From Pseudomonadota bacterium (GTDB taxonomy: Bacteria; CALINM01), in NCBI GenBank assembly GCA_026415985.1, contig JAOAGA010000019.1, positions 1-21,352 of the forward strand: a DNA stretch of 21,352 bases, given 5' to 3'. Under the pieces are notes generated by a model. It had not been told where the DNA came from, ran no database searches, and saw nothing but the letters and a program-made list of their open reading frames with translations. Within the stretch, counting starts at the first letter, position 1. Each line of letters starts with the position of its first letter. This document shows positions 13,811-21,340 of the stretch, piece after piece. The position numbers were made by a program, and so were the translations under genes.

Positions 13811-14684
13811 CGATGTAATAGGTCCTTTCTCCGGTTAAAACCTCTAAAGACCTCGCTGACCACTCCCTAACAACTACTTCTTTATCAGAAAGTAACTTTC
13901 TCAGGTAGGGGATAGCAGAAGGCTGATTTAAATCACCAAGAGCCTGACAGGCTTTAACACGGGCTAAATAATCAGGATTTTTAAGTTCAGATAAAAGGTA
14001 TGGCAATGATTTCTCCGTTCCGACCTTTCCCAGAGCCCATATAACATCATACTTATTTTCTGAGTTAATCTGCGAAATCAGCAGATCCTCTGCGGATCTG
14101 TCTCTTATCTCGCCCATTGCCCTGATAAGATAACCCTGAACTTCCTTTTTTAAGCTGTTAAATCTCTCAAAAATTACCGGAAGTGCCTTTGGCCCTAATT
14201 TTATAATAGCCCTCGAAGCATACTTCTGAACATCAACCCTTTCATCTTCCAGACCTTCTATTAATGTTGATATACTTGATATATCTCCGATCTCACCAAG
14301 GGCGAAATAAACTACATATCTTCTCGGATAGCTCTTATCTCTTGCCATATCTATTAAAACCGGAACTGCTGATTTAATTTTTAACTTACCCGCGAGGGCT
14401 ATCAGAAACTCTTTTGTCACAACATCCTTCTCTGACTTGAGTTTATTTAAAATAAGTCCCGAAAGAAACTCCCTTTTGCCCTCCGGAACCATAATTAATC
14501 CACCATAGGCTTTTACCTTTATATCTTCTTCGTAATGCTCAAGAAGTTTTAAAAGACTTTTTATGGCAGATTCATCTCCTTTTTTTGCACCATCGGTATA
14601 TACATCTATCTTTGATATTTTTGGAGAACAGGATAAAGCAACCAGCAAAATTAATATAAAAGACTTTTTTAAGATACCCATCAT
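13767..14684 (-). CDS. HEAT-repeat lipoprotein
   Basis: The 305-residue product has a lipobox ALSC (Cys19), then about six HEAT-like helical pairs. Examples are AVPVLIDMARDKSYPRRYVVYFALGEIGDISSISTLIEGLEDERVDVQKYASRAIIKLG and AIPYLRKLLSDKEVVVREWSARSLEVLTG. Such solenoids mediate protein-protein contacts; PBS-lyase-type HEAT proteins are common beside cytochrome genes. Start choice: the ATG at 14684 forms TGATG with the upstream stop and stands 7 nt after AAGG, a better position than the ATG at 14690, where AAGG is only one base away. The 3' end overlaps the NapH-like gene by 44 nt. Probably a periplasmic or outer-membrane-facing scaffold. Confidence 0.82.
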   Translation of the reverse strand: MMGILKKSFILILLVALSCSPKISKIDVYTDGAKKGDESAIKSLLKLLEHYEEDIKVKAYGGLIMVPEGKREFLSGLILNKLKSEKDVVTKEFLIALAGKLKIKSAVPVLIDMARDKSYPRRYVVYFALGEIGDISSISTLIEGLEDERVDVQKYASRAIIKLGPKALPVIFERFNSLKKEVQGYLIRAMGEIRDRSAEDLLISQINSENKYDVIWALGKVGTEKSLPYLLSELKNPDYLARVKACQALGDLNQPSAIPYLRKLLSDKEVVVREWSARSLEVLTGERTYYIDEKGKPALPYSLYH

Positions 14685-15424
14685 CACCATACCTTGTGAA
14701 CAGTAATATCAATATTTTTTAGTATTTCGTTATCCCTTACCACAACACCGGAGGGCTCAATGGTGCCTTTATCATATCTTCCGTATAAATCCCCCACTTT
14801 AGGCGGTCCTCCAAACTTATCTCTCGCAGCAAGATAATACGTCCCACCTTTAGGAAGATAGACAATATACTTACCGTCAGGCCCCGTGGGACTTGATACA
14901 AACTTTGGTCTTTCCGACATCTGAATGTGATCGTAGATATGAACCCTTGCGTTTGCAACCGGTTTACCATCGGCATCAAGAATACGCCCCTCTATCCCGG
15001 TCTTTTTTGATAAATCAGGAGAAGTTATGGCGATATCTTTAGTCTCACCTATCTTCTGAAAGACCTTAATATTTTTTTCCAAAACCTTTCCATCCTCCGG
15101 CACGGTTACCGGCCCTATTACCTCACTCTTTAAATCACCTACCTCAACAGGTCCTGCAACCTCTCCTGTTTTTCTCATCCTCGCTACAAGCAAATATTTA
15201 CCCGGTGGCAACGATATGGAGAAGTTACCTTCCTCATCTGTCAGGGTATCTGCAAAGGCTGGCCCCTTTAAGTCCATTCCCTCTTTATATACATAGACAT
15301 AAATTTTCTCCACAGGCTTATAAACAATACCTTTAATGCCTCCCTTATCTTTCTTCTTCTCACAGGCTGAGAGAAATGTTAATAAGATAAAAAAAACAGC
15401 TAATAAAAAAAGATTTTTCTTCAT
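14684..15424 (-). CDS. Lipoprotein with carboxypeptidase-regulatory-like (beta-sandwich) domains
   Basis: The 246-residue lipoprotein has lipobox FLSAC (Cys21) and two prealbumin/carboxypeptidase-regulatory-like domains: GIKGIVYKPVEKIYVYVYK...DEEGNFSISLPPGKYLLVAR (about 29-85) and GIEGRILDADGKPVANARVHIYD...GPDGKYIVYLPKGGTYYLAARDKFGGPP (about 145-215). These Ig-like folds bind or support partners and are not catalytic. The ATG at 15424 follows GGGGAG. It begins the tightly overlapping run of genes, after an 88-bp gap from the haem-binding-type lipoprotein gene. Its place between a haem-type lipoprotein and the HEAT and NapH-like proteins suggests a part of an envelope redox complex (inference). 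Confidence 0.8.
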   Translation of the reverse strand: MKKNLFLLAVFFILLTFLSACEKKKDKGGIKGIVYKPVEKIYVYVYKEGMDLKGPAFADTLTDEEGNFSISLPPGKYLLVARMRKTGEVAGPVEVGDLKSEVIGPVTVPEDGKVLEKNIKVFQKIGETKDIAITSPDLSKKTGIEGRILDADGKPVANARVHIYDHIQMSERPKFVSSPTGPDGKYIVYLPKGGTYYLAARDKFGGPPKVGDLYGRYDKGTIEPSGVVVRDNEILKNIDITVHKVW

Positions 15425-15512
15425 AAACTCCCCGCAAAGTTTGAATAAAAAGTTTTACTTTCTTGTAACCCTTACCTCTCACCGTTTAACAAACAATTAT
15501 CTTTATCTAATC

Positions 15513-16406
15513 TTATTCAAAGACCGCACTAAATGTTTCTGTCATACTATGATTTACATTGGTTCCGTCAAAAAGGGCAATTGCCATATATATTTTAGCA
15601 CCTTTTTTAATTTCCTTTAATCCTAAAAAATCAAGGGGGATAGATATTTCTGAAGACCATTGATTGAGCTTATAGTAAATCTTGCTGTCCAAATAAACAT
15701 TGTCATTACTTAAAATAAACAGATTTTCATCTTTAAAAACAGGACTATCTTCCTTTCCCAATATCTGATAGAGGTAAAAAGAAGAAACCCTGCCTTCGGC
15801 CCTTTTTGAGTTAAAAACAAAGAACTCACCACCCTTTGGGTTTCTCTTACCATCCTTCCCTAAAATGCCCGCTACCGCCCTGCCCATGCTTTTGGCTGAA
15901 CGCAATAAAGTTATTGGATTTTCTTCCTTCTCATTGAACATTCTGTAATCTGAGACGAACTTCCCTCTATCAATCTCCCAGTTAGTCATATGGCAGGTAA
16001 GGGCACAGTTAAAGTCAGGAGATTTAGAAAAAATGATTGATATACCGTCATCTTTACCTTCAGTTAAGTTACCATTTTTCCAGCGGGAAATTCTGCTATC
16101 CTTAGTCAAATCACTCCAGCTGACTTTAAGATATATATTCTTGTCATCATAACTGGCAGACAGAAACCCCCTTAATGGCGGAACAACTTCACCTCCATGG
16201 TGGCAGGATTTTGATGATACAGGTATTGCCTCTTCCCCCCAGTCAATAAGGCTTAAATGTCTTTCGCCACCCTTTGCGATAAACTGATAGAAATCAGAGT
16301 TTTTAGCACTTACCTTTACAACAGGAAGATAATCTTTGCTAACCGCTTTCTCTTTTGCACAGGAAAAGATAAAAAGAGCCAAAAGAATTAATAGATATTT
16401 TTTCAC
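15513..16406 (-). CDS. Ethylbenzene-dehydrogenase-related haem-binding-type lipoprotein
   Basis: From GTG at 16406 the 297-residue product begins VKKYLLILLALFIFSC, a textbook lipoprotein signal (Cys16). The open frame extends to a TTG at 16442, but that adds only hydrophobic residues. The mature part matches the haem-binding domain of cytochrome c-552/DMSO-reductase gamma-type proteins (EB_dh): FLSASYDDKNIYLKVSWSD, EGKDDGISIIFSK and ISIPLDFLGLKEIKKGAKIYMAIALFDG. It also has Cys68-His-His and a Cys134-Ala-Leu-Thr-Cys138-His139 motif, a CxxxCH that could be a nonstandard haem c attachment site. The gene is divergent from the MBL-fold gene and is the first of the minus-strand block. A soluble electron-transfer role is likely but the partner is unknown. 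Confidence 0.78.
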   Translation of the reverse strand: MKKYLLILLALFIFSCAKEKAVSKDYLPVVKVSAKNSDFYQFIAKGGERHLSLIDWGEEAIPVSSKSCHHGGEVVPPLRGFLSASYDDKNIYLKVSWSDLTKDSRISRWKNGNLTEGKDDGISIIFSKSPDFNCALTCHMTNWEIDRGKFVSDYRMFNEKEENPITLLRSAKSMGRAVAGILGKDGKRNPKGGEFFVFNSKRAEGRVSSFYLYQILGKEDSPVFKDENLFILSNDNVYLDSKIYYKLNQWSSEISIPLDFLGLKEIKKGAKIYMAIALFDGTNVNHSMTETFSAVFE

Positions 16407-16508
16407 GCTTAAAGTAAAAAGCAAAATAAATGCCAGAATCAAACATAGACCATGAACAAACTGGTCGGCTATTTATATTTTTCCTTAGGAAATATTCAGT
16501 TTACTCAA

Positions 16509-16533
16509 TATAATTATTTGTTAATAAACAAAT
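16509..16533 (+). promoter_or_regulatory. -10 element with adjacent 18-bp palindrome (operator candidate)
   Basis: A perfect TATAAT lies at 16509-16514, without a recognisable -35. Directly after it, ATTTGTT (16516-16522) and AACAAAT (16527-16533) form a perfect inverted repeat with AATA between. The core TTGTT-N4-AACAA has the geometry of Crp/Fnr-family sites (TTGAT-N4-ATCAA for FNR). It overlaps the expected transcription start of the MBL-fold gene, where a bound regulator would repress. It lies in the divergent gap, so it might also affect the minus-strand block. Confidence 0.5.
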
Positions 16534-16546
16534 CAGGAGAGAAAAA

Positions 16547-17389
16547 ATGAGAGGACCTCTCAGCTTGGGCAAGTTTAAGTTATACTGGCTAAAGGGTGGT
16601 GCATTTGAGCTTGACGGTGGTGCAATGTTTGGCGTTGTGCCAAAGGCACTCTGGTCAAAGAAATATCCCGTTACAGAAGATAACTATATACCGATGGTAA
16701 CCTGGCCTATTTTAATAAAGACACCTGAAACATTAATACTTCTTGAAACAGGGCTCGGAAACAAGCTTACAGAAAAACAAAAACAGATCTACAGAGTTAA
16801 AGAAGAATGGAATATCCCCAGTGAGCTTAATAAACTTGGATTTTCAAGAAATGACATAGAATATGTGATCCTAACACATTTTGATTTTGACCACTCCGGT
16901 GGTGCAATAATGAGAGATGAAGAAGGTCATTTAGAGATAACCTTTCCTTTGGCAAAATACGTCATCCAGACCAGAGAATGGCATGACGTCTTAAATCCCA
17001 ATAGGCGCTCAATTAATACTTACTGGGCTGTCAACAATGAAAAATTAAGAGACAGTAAAAATCTTATGCTTATAGAAGGTGAAAAAGAAATTATACCTGG
17101 TATCAAAGCAGTTTTTTCGGGAGGACATAATGGAGGCCATCAAATTGTAATTATTGAGTCAGAAAGCGAGATGGCAATTCATCTTGGCGATTTAATGCCA
17201 ATGCATTCCCATTATAACCCTCTATGGGTTATGGCCTATGATAACTTCCCTATGGAATCAATAAAACAGAAGGAAAAATGGGAAGATTTTGCCCAAAAAC
17301 ACAACGCCTGGTTAACATTCTATCACGACCCCTTTGTTTTGGCTGGCAAGTTTAACGAAAAAGGGGAATTACTTGAAAAGTTCTATTAA
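16547..17389 (+). CDS. MBL-fold metallo-hydrolase with altered HxDxDH motif
   Basis: The 280-residue protein has the metallo-beta-lactamase fold of the AHL-lactonase/YtnP-like branch. Marks are VTWPILIKTPETLILLETGLG, the metal motif ILTHFDFDHSGG (His111, Asp113, Asp115, His116), GGHNGGHQ (His194), HLGDL (Asp215) and FYHDPF (His260). In most relatives the motif is HxHxDH; here the second His is Asp113, which would change one metal site. There is no signal peptide, so it is cytoplasmic. The ATG follows CAGGAGAG. It is a single-gene unit, divergent from the lipoprotein block and followed by tRNA-Leu. The substrate is unknown; a lactone, thioester or other ester is possible. Confidence 0.85.
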   Translation: MRGPLSLGKFKLYWLKGGAFELDGGAMFGVVPKALWSKKYPVTEDNYIPMVTWPILIKTPETLILLETGLGNKLTEKQKQIYRVKEEWNIPSELNKLGFSRNDIEYVILTHFDFDHSGGAIMRDEEGHLEITFPLAKYVIQTREWHDVLNPNRRSINTYWAVNNEKLRDSKNLMLIEGEKEIIPGIKAVFSGGHNGGHQIVIIESESEMAIHLGDLMPMHSHYNPLWVMAYDNFPMESIKQKEKWEDFAQKHNAWLTFYHDPFVLAGKFNEKGELLEKFY

Positions 17390-17419
17390 AATTTAATTTT
17401 AATTTTCTGAAAAATCTCT

Positions 17420-17425
17420 TATAAT
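17420..17425 (+). promoter_or_regulatory. -10 element upstream of tRNA-Leu
   Basis: A perfect TATAAT lies 12 nt before the tRNA-Leu gene. The -35 region at the usual distance is TTTTAA, a weak match. The site lies in the 48-bp gap after the MBL-fold gene. Confidence 0.55.
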
Positions 17426-17437
17426 AGTCAGATTACA

Positions 17438-17519
17438 GCGAGGATGGCGGAACTGGCAGACGCGCTGGGCTTAGAACCCAGTGGGTAACACCGTAGGGGT
17501 TCGACTCCCCTTCCTCGCA
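17438..17519 (+). tRNA. tRNA-Leu(UAG)
   Basis: The cloverleaf is complete: acceptor GCGAGGA/TCCTCGC, D-stem GCG/CGC, anticodon stem CTGGG/CCCAG with loop CTTAGAA (anticodon TAG at 17472-17474), a long class II variable arm, and T-arm AGGGG-TTCGACT-CCCCT. Discriminator A73 at 17519 is that of leucine tRNAs. CCA is not encoded (the next bases are TTA), so it must be added after transcription. Confidence 0.97.
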
Positions 17520-17576
17520 TTAATTATTGTATTAAAAAAGAAGTGAGGGTCATTTAATTTTTGATTATTTGCATAT

Positions 17577-17616
17577 AACTCTTTCCGAATAATGTCTCAA
17601 TGATAAATCAAGAGTT
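17577..17616 (+). repeat. Inverted repeat in the tig leader region
   Basis: AACTCTT (17577-17583) and AAGAGTT (17610-17616) are perfect inverted copies separated by 26 nt, in the 124-bp gap between tRNA-Leu and tig. It could be a weak RNA hairpin or a regulator site. No convincing -35/-10 pair was found in this gap, so tig may rely partly on read-through. Confidence 0.3.
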
Positions 17617-17643
17617 AATATTTACAAAAATGAGGAGGAAAAA

Positions 17644-18912
17644 GTGAACGTAGAGATAACAGATTTAAGCCCAGTGAAAAAGAAGGTAGTGGTTAAATTC
17701 AACAAGGAAGAAGTAGCACCGGAAATAAAAAAAGAGCTTATTAATATCGGGAAAACCGCTAAAATAAAAGGTTTCAGGCAGGGAAAGGCCCCCTTCCATC
17801 TGATAGAAAAAATTTATACTCCCGAGGCGCAGTCAAAATATTCCGAAAGAATAATAAGAGACTCTCTATTTAAGATAGTGGAAGAAAAAAATATTGAACT
17901 TGCAGTCAGACCAATAATAGAAAGGGAAGAGTTTCAAGAAGATGGTTTTGTTTACGAAGCAGTGGTTGAGACACACCCTGACGTTCAGTTAAAAAACTAT
18001 AAGGGCTTAGAGTTTAAAAAAGACAAGATAACCGCATCAGAAGAAGAAATCCTGACAAAAATTGAAGAAATAAGAAATAAACATATAAGCTTTGAAGATT
18101 TACCTGAAGATGAAACCGCAAAGGACGACACAGTTGTTAACTTCGACATTTTAAAATATGTAATGGAAGGCAAAGATTTAGGGACAGCGGTTAATCAACA
18201 AATTGATCTGTCTAAGGATACAATACTCACCGAGATAAAATCCGCCATATTGGGATTAAAAAAGGAGGAAGAAAAGGAGTTTTCCTTTGTCTATCCCGAA
18301 GATATTGAAGATGAAAATCTGAGAGGCAAGTCCGTCGATTTAAAAATAAAGGTAACGGGTTTAAAAAAGAAGGTCTATCCTAACGATGAAGATTTAGCGG
18401 TAAAATTAGGTAAGGAAAATTTCAGTTCCTTAAAAGAAGAGGTTTCAGAAAAAATACTTGAAGACAAGAAAAAAGCAGACGAAGAGAAATTTAAAAAGTT
18501 AGTCTATTCAAAGATTTTCGAGGAAAATCCCTTTGAAATACCTGAGGGACTTAAAAAAGAAGTCGCCCTCGATATGTTGCAAAACTTCATTAAAAACTTA
18601 GAACAGGCGGGTCTTGATATAAAAAATATGAACCTTGAGTGGGATAAGATTTACGAAAATTACATTACACAGGCCGAAGATTTTTTAAAAAGACAGTATA
18701 TAATAAAGGCGTTAAAAAAGCAGGAAAACATTGATATTACCGATGAAGAGCTAAACAAAATTGCCGAAGAAAAGGCAGAAAAATCCTATAATAAAGAAAA
18801 GATGCTTCAGTATTTTCAAACACCTGAGGGGAGAAAAAGCTTATATCTTTCTGAGCTTGAAAACAAGATTTATAATTATATACTGGAAAATAACAAGATT
18901 GTGGAGGAATAA
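17644..18912 (+). CDS. tig: Trigger factor, ribosome-associated chaperone
   Basis: Trigger factor binds ribosomal protein L23 at the exit tunnel and shelters nascent chains; it also has peptidyl-prolyl isomerase activity. The 422-residue protein has the ribosome-docking signature GFRQGKAP (43-50), a PPIase-like middle domain beginning near ETAKDDTVVNFDI, and a long charged helical C-terminal domain. The start is GTG, seven nt after GAGGAGG, and is supported by the usual N-terminus (MNVEITDLSPVKKKV). It is followed without a gap by clpP and then clpX, the classic tig-clpP-clpX protein quality-control operon. The protein is very rich in Lys and Glu, as is usual in AT-rich or thermophilic lineages. 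Confidence 0.96.
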   Translation: MNVEITDLSPVKKKVVVKFNKEEVAPEIKKELINIGKTAKIKGFRQGKAPFHLIEKIYTPEAQSKYSERIIRDSLFKIVEEKNIELAVRPIIEREEFQEDGFVYEAVVETHPDVQLKNYKGLEFKKDKITASEEEILTKIEEIRNKHISFEDLPEDETAKDDTVVNFDILKYVMEGKDLGTAVNQQIDLSKDTILTEIKSAILGLKKEEEKEFSFVYPEDIEDENLRGKSVDLKIKVTGLKKKVYPNDEDLAVKLGKENFSSLKEEVSEKILEDKKKADEEKFKKLVYSKIFEENPFEIPEGLKKEVALDMLQNFIKNLEQAGLDIKNMNLEWDKIYENYITQAEDFLKRQYIIKALKKQENIDITDEELNKIAEEKAEKSYNKEKMLQYFQTPEGRKSLYLSELENKIYNYILENNKIVEE

Positions 18913-19497
18913 ATGCCCTATGCTCCTATTGTCATAGAACAAACAGCCCGTGGCGAAAGAGCCTATGATATATACTCTCGCCTGCTAAAAGACAGAATTA
19001 TTTTCTTAGGCACCGCCATAGATGATGAAGTGGCAAACTTAGTTATAGCTCAGATGTTGTTTTTGGAATCGGAAGATCCTGAAAATGATATATATCTCTA
19101 CATTAACTCGCCCGGCGGATATGTAACCGCAGGACTTGCCATATATGACACGATGCAGTATATCAAACCAAAGATATCGACCATATGTGTCGGTCAGGCT
19201 GCAAGTATGGCTGCGGTATTGCTTGCTGGCGGAGAAAAAGGCAAGAGATTTGCCCTCCCCCATTCACGGATACTTATACATCAGCCGTTAGGTGGAGCAC
19301 AGGGGCAGGCAAGTGATATAGCTATTCAGGCAAAAGAGATATTGAGGCTTAAAGATATTTTACATCAGATACTTGTTAAACATACGGAACAACCTTTGGA
19401 AAGAATCCAGATTGATTCCGACAGAGATTTTTATATGAATGCAAAACAGGCTAAAGATTATGGTATAATAGATGAAGTGATAGCTGAGCGTAAATGA
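18913..19497 (+). CDS. clpP: ATP-dependent Clp protease proteolytic subunit
   Basis: ClpP forms the two-ring serine-protease chamber that degrades proteins fed by ClpX or ClpA. The 194-residue length is standard. The catalytic triad is Ser98 (VGQAASMA), His123 (LIHQPLGG) and Asp172 (DSDRDF), with the oxyanion-hole SPGGYVTAG. The start [25 protein letters not shown] is typical and shows only a short propeptide at most. The ATG directly follows the tig stop with GGAGG upstream, so it is translationally coupled. ClpX follows after 44 nt. Confidence 0.98.
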   Translation: MPYAPIVIEQTARGERAYDIYSRLLKDRIIFLGTAIDDEVANLVIAQMLFLESEDPENDIYLYINSPGGYVTAGLAIYDTMQYIKPKISTICVGQAASMAAVLLAGGEKGKRFALPHSRILIHQPLGGAQGQASDIAIQAKEILRLKDILHQILVKHTEQPLERIQIDSDRDFYMNAKQAKDYGIIDEVIAERK

Positions 19498-19541
19498 GCA
19501 TGATATAGGACTTAATTTAAATTTTTTAAGGAGTGTTATTA

Positions 19542-20786
19542 GTGAACAGAGAAGAAATAAGATGTTCCTTTTGTGGGAAAAAACAATCAGAAGTTAAGCA
19601 ACTTATCGCAGGTCCAAACATTTTTATCTGCAACGAGTGCATAGATTTATGCAATCAGATAATAAAAGAACAGGATGAAAAGGAAAGGTTCAGTATAAAA
19701 GAAGACCTTTCTGTTCCCAAACCATCGGATATTAAAAAAACTCTTGATGACTATATAGTTGGTCAGGAACGGGCAAAAAAGGTATTATCTGTTGCAGTCA
19801 GCAATCATTACAAAAGAATACTCTCAAAGGCATCGGGCAAGAAATTAGATGTGGAGTTACAGAAAAGCAATATACTTCTTATCGGCCCCACCGGAACAGG
19901 AAAAACCCTTATAGCCCAGACCCTGGCAAAAATACTTAATGTTCCATTCGTAATAGCAGACGCTACGACATTAACAGAAGCAGGGTATGTCGGTGAGGAT
20001 GTAGAAAACATTATATTATACTTACTTCAGGCAGCAGATTTTGATGTGGCCCGTGCCCAAAAAGGTATAATTTATATTGATGAGATTGATAAGATTGCCA
20101 GAAAGGGAGAAAATCCTTCTATTACAAGAGATGTATCAGGTGAAGGGGTTCAGCAGGCCCTTTTAAAGATCCTGGAAGGAACTATTGCAAATGTTCCTCC
20201 AAAGGGCGGGAGAAAGCATCCCCAACAGGAATATATAAAGGTTGATACTACAGATATACTCTTTATATGTGGTGGTGCCTTTGTGGGACTTGAAAAGATT
20301 ATTGAAAAGAGAATCGGTTCAAAATCATTAGGATTTACAGCAGATATAAAGTCAAAAAATGAGAGACCAATCGGCAAGATACTTGAAGAAGTTCAGCCTC
20401 AGGACTTACTTAAATTTGGTTTAATACCAGAGTTTGTAGGAAGAATACCAGTAGTTGCAACCTTTGAAGAGCTAAACGAAGAGGCGATGATAAAGATTCT
20501 TACGGAACCAAGAAACTCAATTATTAAGCAATACAAGACTCTTTTTGAATTAGAAGGCGTAAACCTAAAGTTTACCGATGGCGCCTTAAGGGCAATCGCA
20601 AAAGAGGCCATTAAGAGAGGAACAGGAGCAAGAGGGCTAAGAGCAATTATGGAAAATGCCATGCTTGATATAATGTATGAGATCCCGGGTCAGAAAAATA
20701 TCAAGGAATGCATAATAAGCGAAGAGGTAATCACTAAAAACGAACAACCTATTATACTTTATGAAGAAACTCTTGAAAGTGCTTAA
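19542..20786 (+). CDS. clpX: ATP-dependent Clp protease ATP-binding subunit ClpX
   Basis: ClpX is the AAA+ unfoldase that recognises tagged substrates and threads them into ClpP. The 414-residue protein begins with the C4 zinc-binding domain (Cys8, Cys11, Cys30, Cys33). It then shows Walker A GPTGTGKT, Walker [11 protein letters not shown], the pore loop GAFVGLE (GYVG loop [11 protein letters not shown] earlier) and the sensor region [12 protein letters not shown]. The start is GTG at 19542, eight nt after AAGGAG. An in-frame GTG at 19533 overlaps that ribosome site and would add only three residues, so it is rejected. It is the last gene of the tig-clpP-clpX operon. Confidence 0.98.
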   Translation: MNREEIRCSFCGKKQSEVKQLIAGPNIFICNECIDLCNQIIKEQDEKERFSIKEDLSVPKPSDIKKTLDDYIVGQERAKKVLSVAVSNHYKRILSKASGKKLDVELQKSNILLIGPTGTGKTLIAQTLAKILNVPFVIADATTLTEAGYVGEDVENIILYLLQAADFDVARAQKGIIYIDEIDKIARKGENPSITRDVSGEGVQQALLKILEGTIANVPPKGGRKHPQQEYIKVDTTDILFICGGAFVGLEKIIEKRIGSKSLGFTADIKSKNERPIGKILEEVQPQDLLKFGLIPEFVGRIPVVATFEELNEEAMIKILTEPRNSIIKQYKTLFELEGVNLKFTDGALRAIAKEAIKRGTGARGLRAIMENAMLDIMYEIPGQKNIKECIISEEVITKNEQPIILYEETLESA

Positions 20787-20788
20787 AT

Positions 20789-20810
20789 AATTGATATTAT
20801 TCAATTTTTA
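20789..20810 (+). terminator. Possible weak terminator after clpX
   Basis: AATTGA (20789-20794) and TCAATT (20801-20806) can pair around a TATTAT loop, followed by a short T run. The stem is only 6 bp and all but one pair is A-T, so it is a marginal terminator. Confidence 0.3.
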
Positions 20811-20873
20811 TCTGAAAGATTAAAAACCTCCTTTCAAAGCATTGAAAAAATTGAAAAAAAAATTAAAAAAAGC

Positions 20874-20902
20874 TTGACAATATTGCAGAGCCTTGATATA
20901 TA
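20874..20902 (+). promoter_or_regulatory. Strong predicted promoter of the HU gene
   Basis: A consensus TTGACA (20874-20879), a 17-nt spacer and TATATA (20897-20902) precede HU. The sequence upstream (20840-20872) is a run of A tracts that resembles an UP element. The AAGGAGG ribosome site ends shortly before the ATG at 20934, consistent with high expression. Confidence 0.8.
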
Positions 20903-20933
20903 TAGACTAACTTTACAAAAAGGAGGGTAAACA

Positions 20934-21203
20934 ATGACAAAAGCAGAATTAGTAGCAGCAATCGCAAGTAAAGCAGACATCTCCAAGGCAAACGCAGAGA
21001 AGGCTCTTAATGGTTTCATCGCAGCGGTTACCGAAGCCCTTAAGAAAGGTGATAAGGTATCACTCGTTGGCTTTGGTACTTTCGAAGTAGTCAAAAGAGC
21101 AGCAAGAAAAGGCAGAAACCCAAGAACAGGTCAGGAGATCAAGATTAAAGCTTCCAAAGCTCCAAAATTCAGAGCTGGTAAAGCCCTTAAAAAAGCTGTT
21201 TAA
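20934..21203 (+). CDS. hup: HU-family DNA-binding protein
   Basis: This is a small histone-like protein that bends and compacts DNA as a dimer. The 89-residue length is typical. Marks are [25 protein letters not shown] at the start, the hydrophobic core [12 protein letters not shown], and the beta-arm signature [10 protein letters not shown] with the intercalating Pro, then [20 protein letters not shown]. Its promoter, AAGGAGG ribosome site and downstream terminator show a monocistronic, strongly expressed gene. Codon use is biased to GCA/AAA/GTA as in a highly expressed gene of an AT-rich genome. Whether it is HupA- or HupB-like cannot be told from sequence alone. Confidence 0.96.
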   Translation: MTKAELVAAIASKADISKANAEKALNGFIAAVTEALKKGDKVSLVGFGTFEVVKRAARKGRNPRTGQEIKIKASKAPKFRAGKALKKAV

Positions 21204-21216
21204 TTAACAATCTGTC

Positions 21217-21245
21217 TTGACAAAATTAAAAAAAGAGGGGATAAT
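21217..21245 (+). promoter_or_regulatory. Predicted promoter of tRNA-Val, overlapping the HU terminator
   Basis: TTGACA (21217-21222), a 17-nt spacer and GATAAT (21240-21245) give a strong sigma70-type promoter, with a start expected near 21252, about 17 nt before the tRNA. Its -10 element lies in the stem and loop of the HU terminator. Confidence 0.65.
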
Positions 21246-21261
21246 AATCCTCTCTTTTTTT
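21228..21261 (+). terminator. Rho-independent terminator of the HU gene
   Basis: A 15-bp stem (21228-21242 with 21247-21261, one G-U wobble) closes an AATA loop. The 3' arm ends in seven T and the 5' arm begins with seven A, so the pairing is continuous with the U tract. It begins 24 nt after the HU stop. Confidence 0.85.
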
Positions 21262-21268
21262 GTTATCA

Positions 21269-21340
21269 GGGTGGTTAGCTCAGCGGGAGAGCATCGGCCT
21301 TACAAGCCGGGGGTCATAGGTTCAAATCCTATACCACCCA
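21269..21340 (+). tRNA. tRNA-Val(UAC)
   Basis: The cloverleaf is complete: acceptor GGGTGGT/ACCACCC, D-stem GCTC/GAGC, anticodon stem TCGGC/GCCGG (one T-G pair) with loop CTTACAA (anticodon TAC at 21301-21303), and T-arm ATAGG-TTCAAAT-CCTAT. Discriminator A is at 21340, and CCA is not encoded. It may head a tRNA cluster beyond the right edge. Confidence 0.97.

Noticed and set aside
15425-15512. Promoter in the gap before the carboxypeptidase-regulatory-domain lipoprotein
   Set aside because: No convincing -35/-10 pair with proper spacing was found; read-through from the upstream gene is as likely.
16407-16442. TTG start for the EB_dh-like lipoprotein
   Set aside because: GTG at 16406 gives a perfect short lipoprotein signal peptide. 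The extension adds only hydrophobic residues and has no ribosome site.
17390-17412. Terminator after the MBL-fold gene
   Set aside because: Only A/T-rich sequence capable of very weak pairing is seen, with no stable stem.
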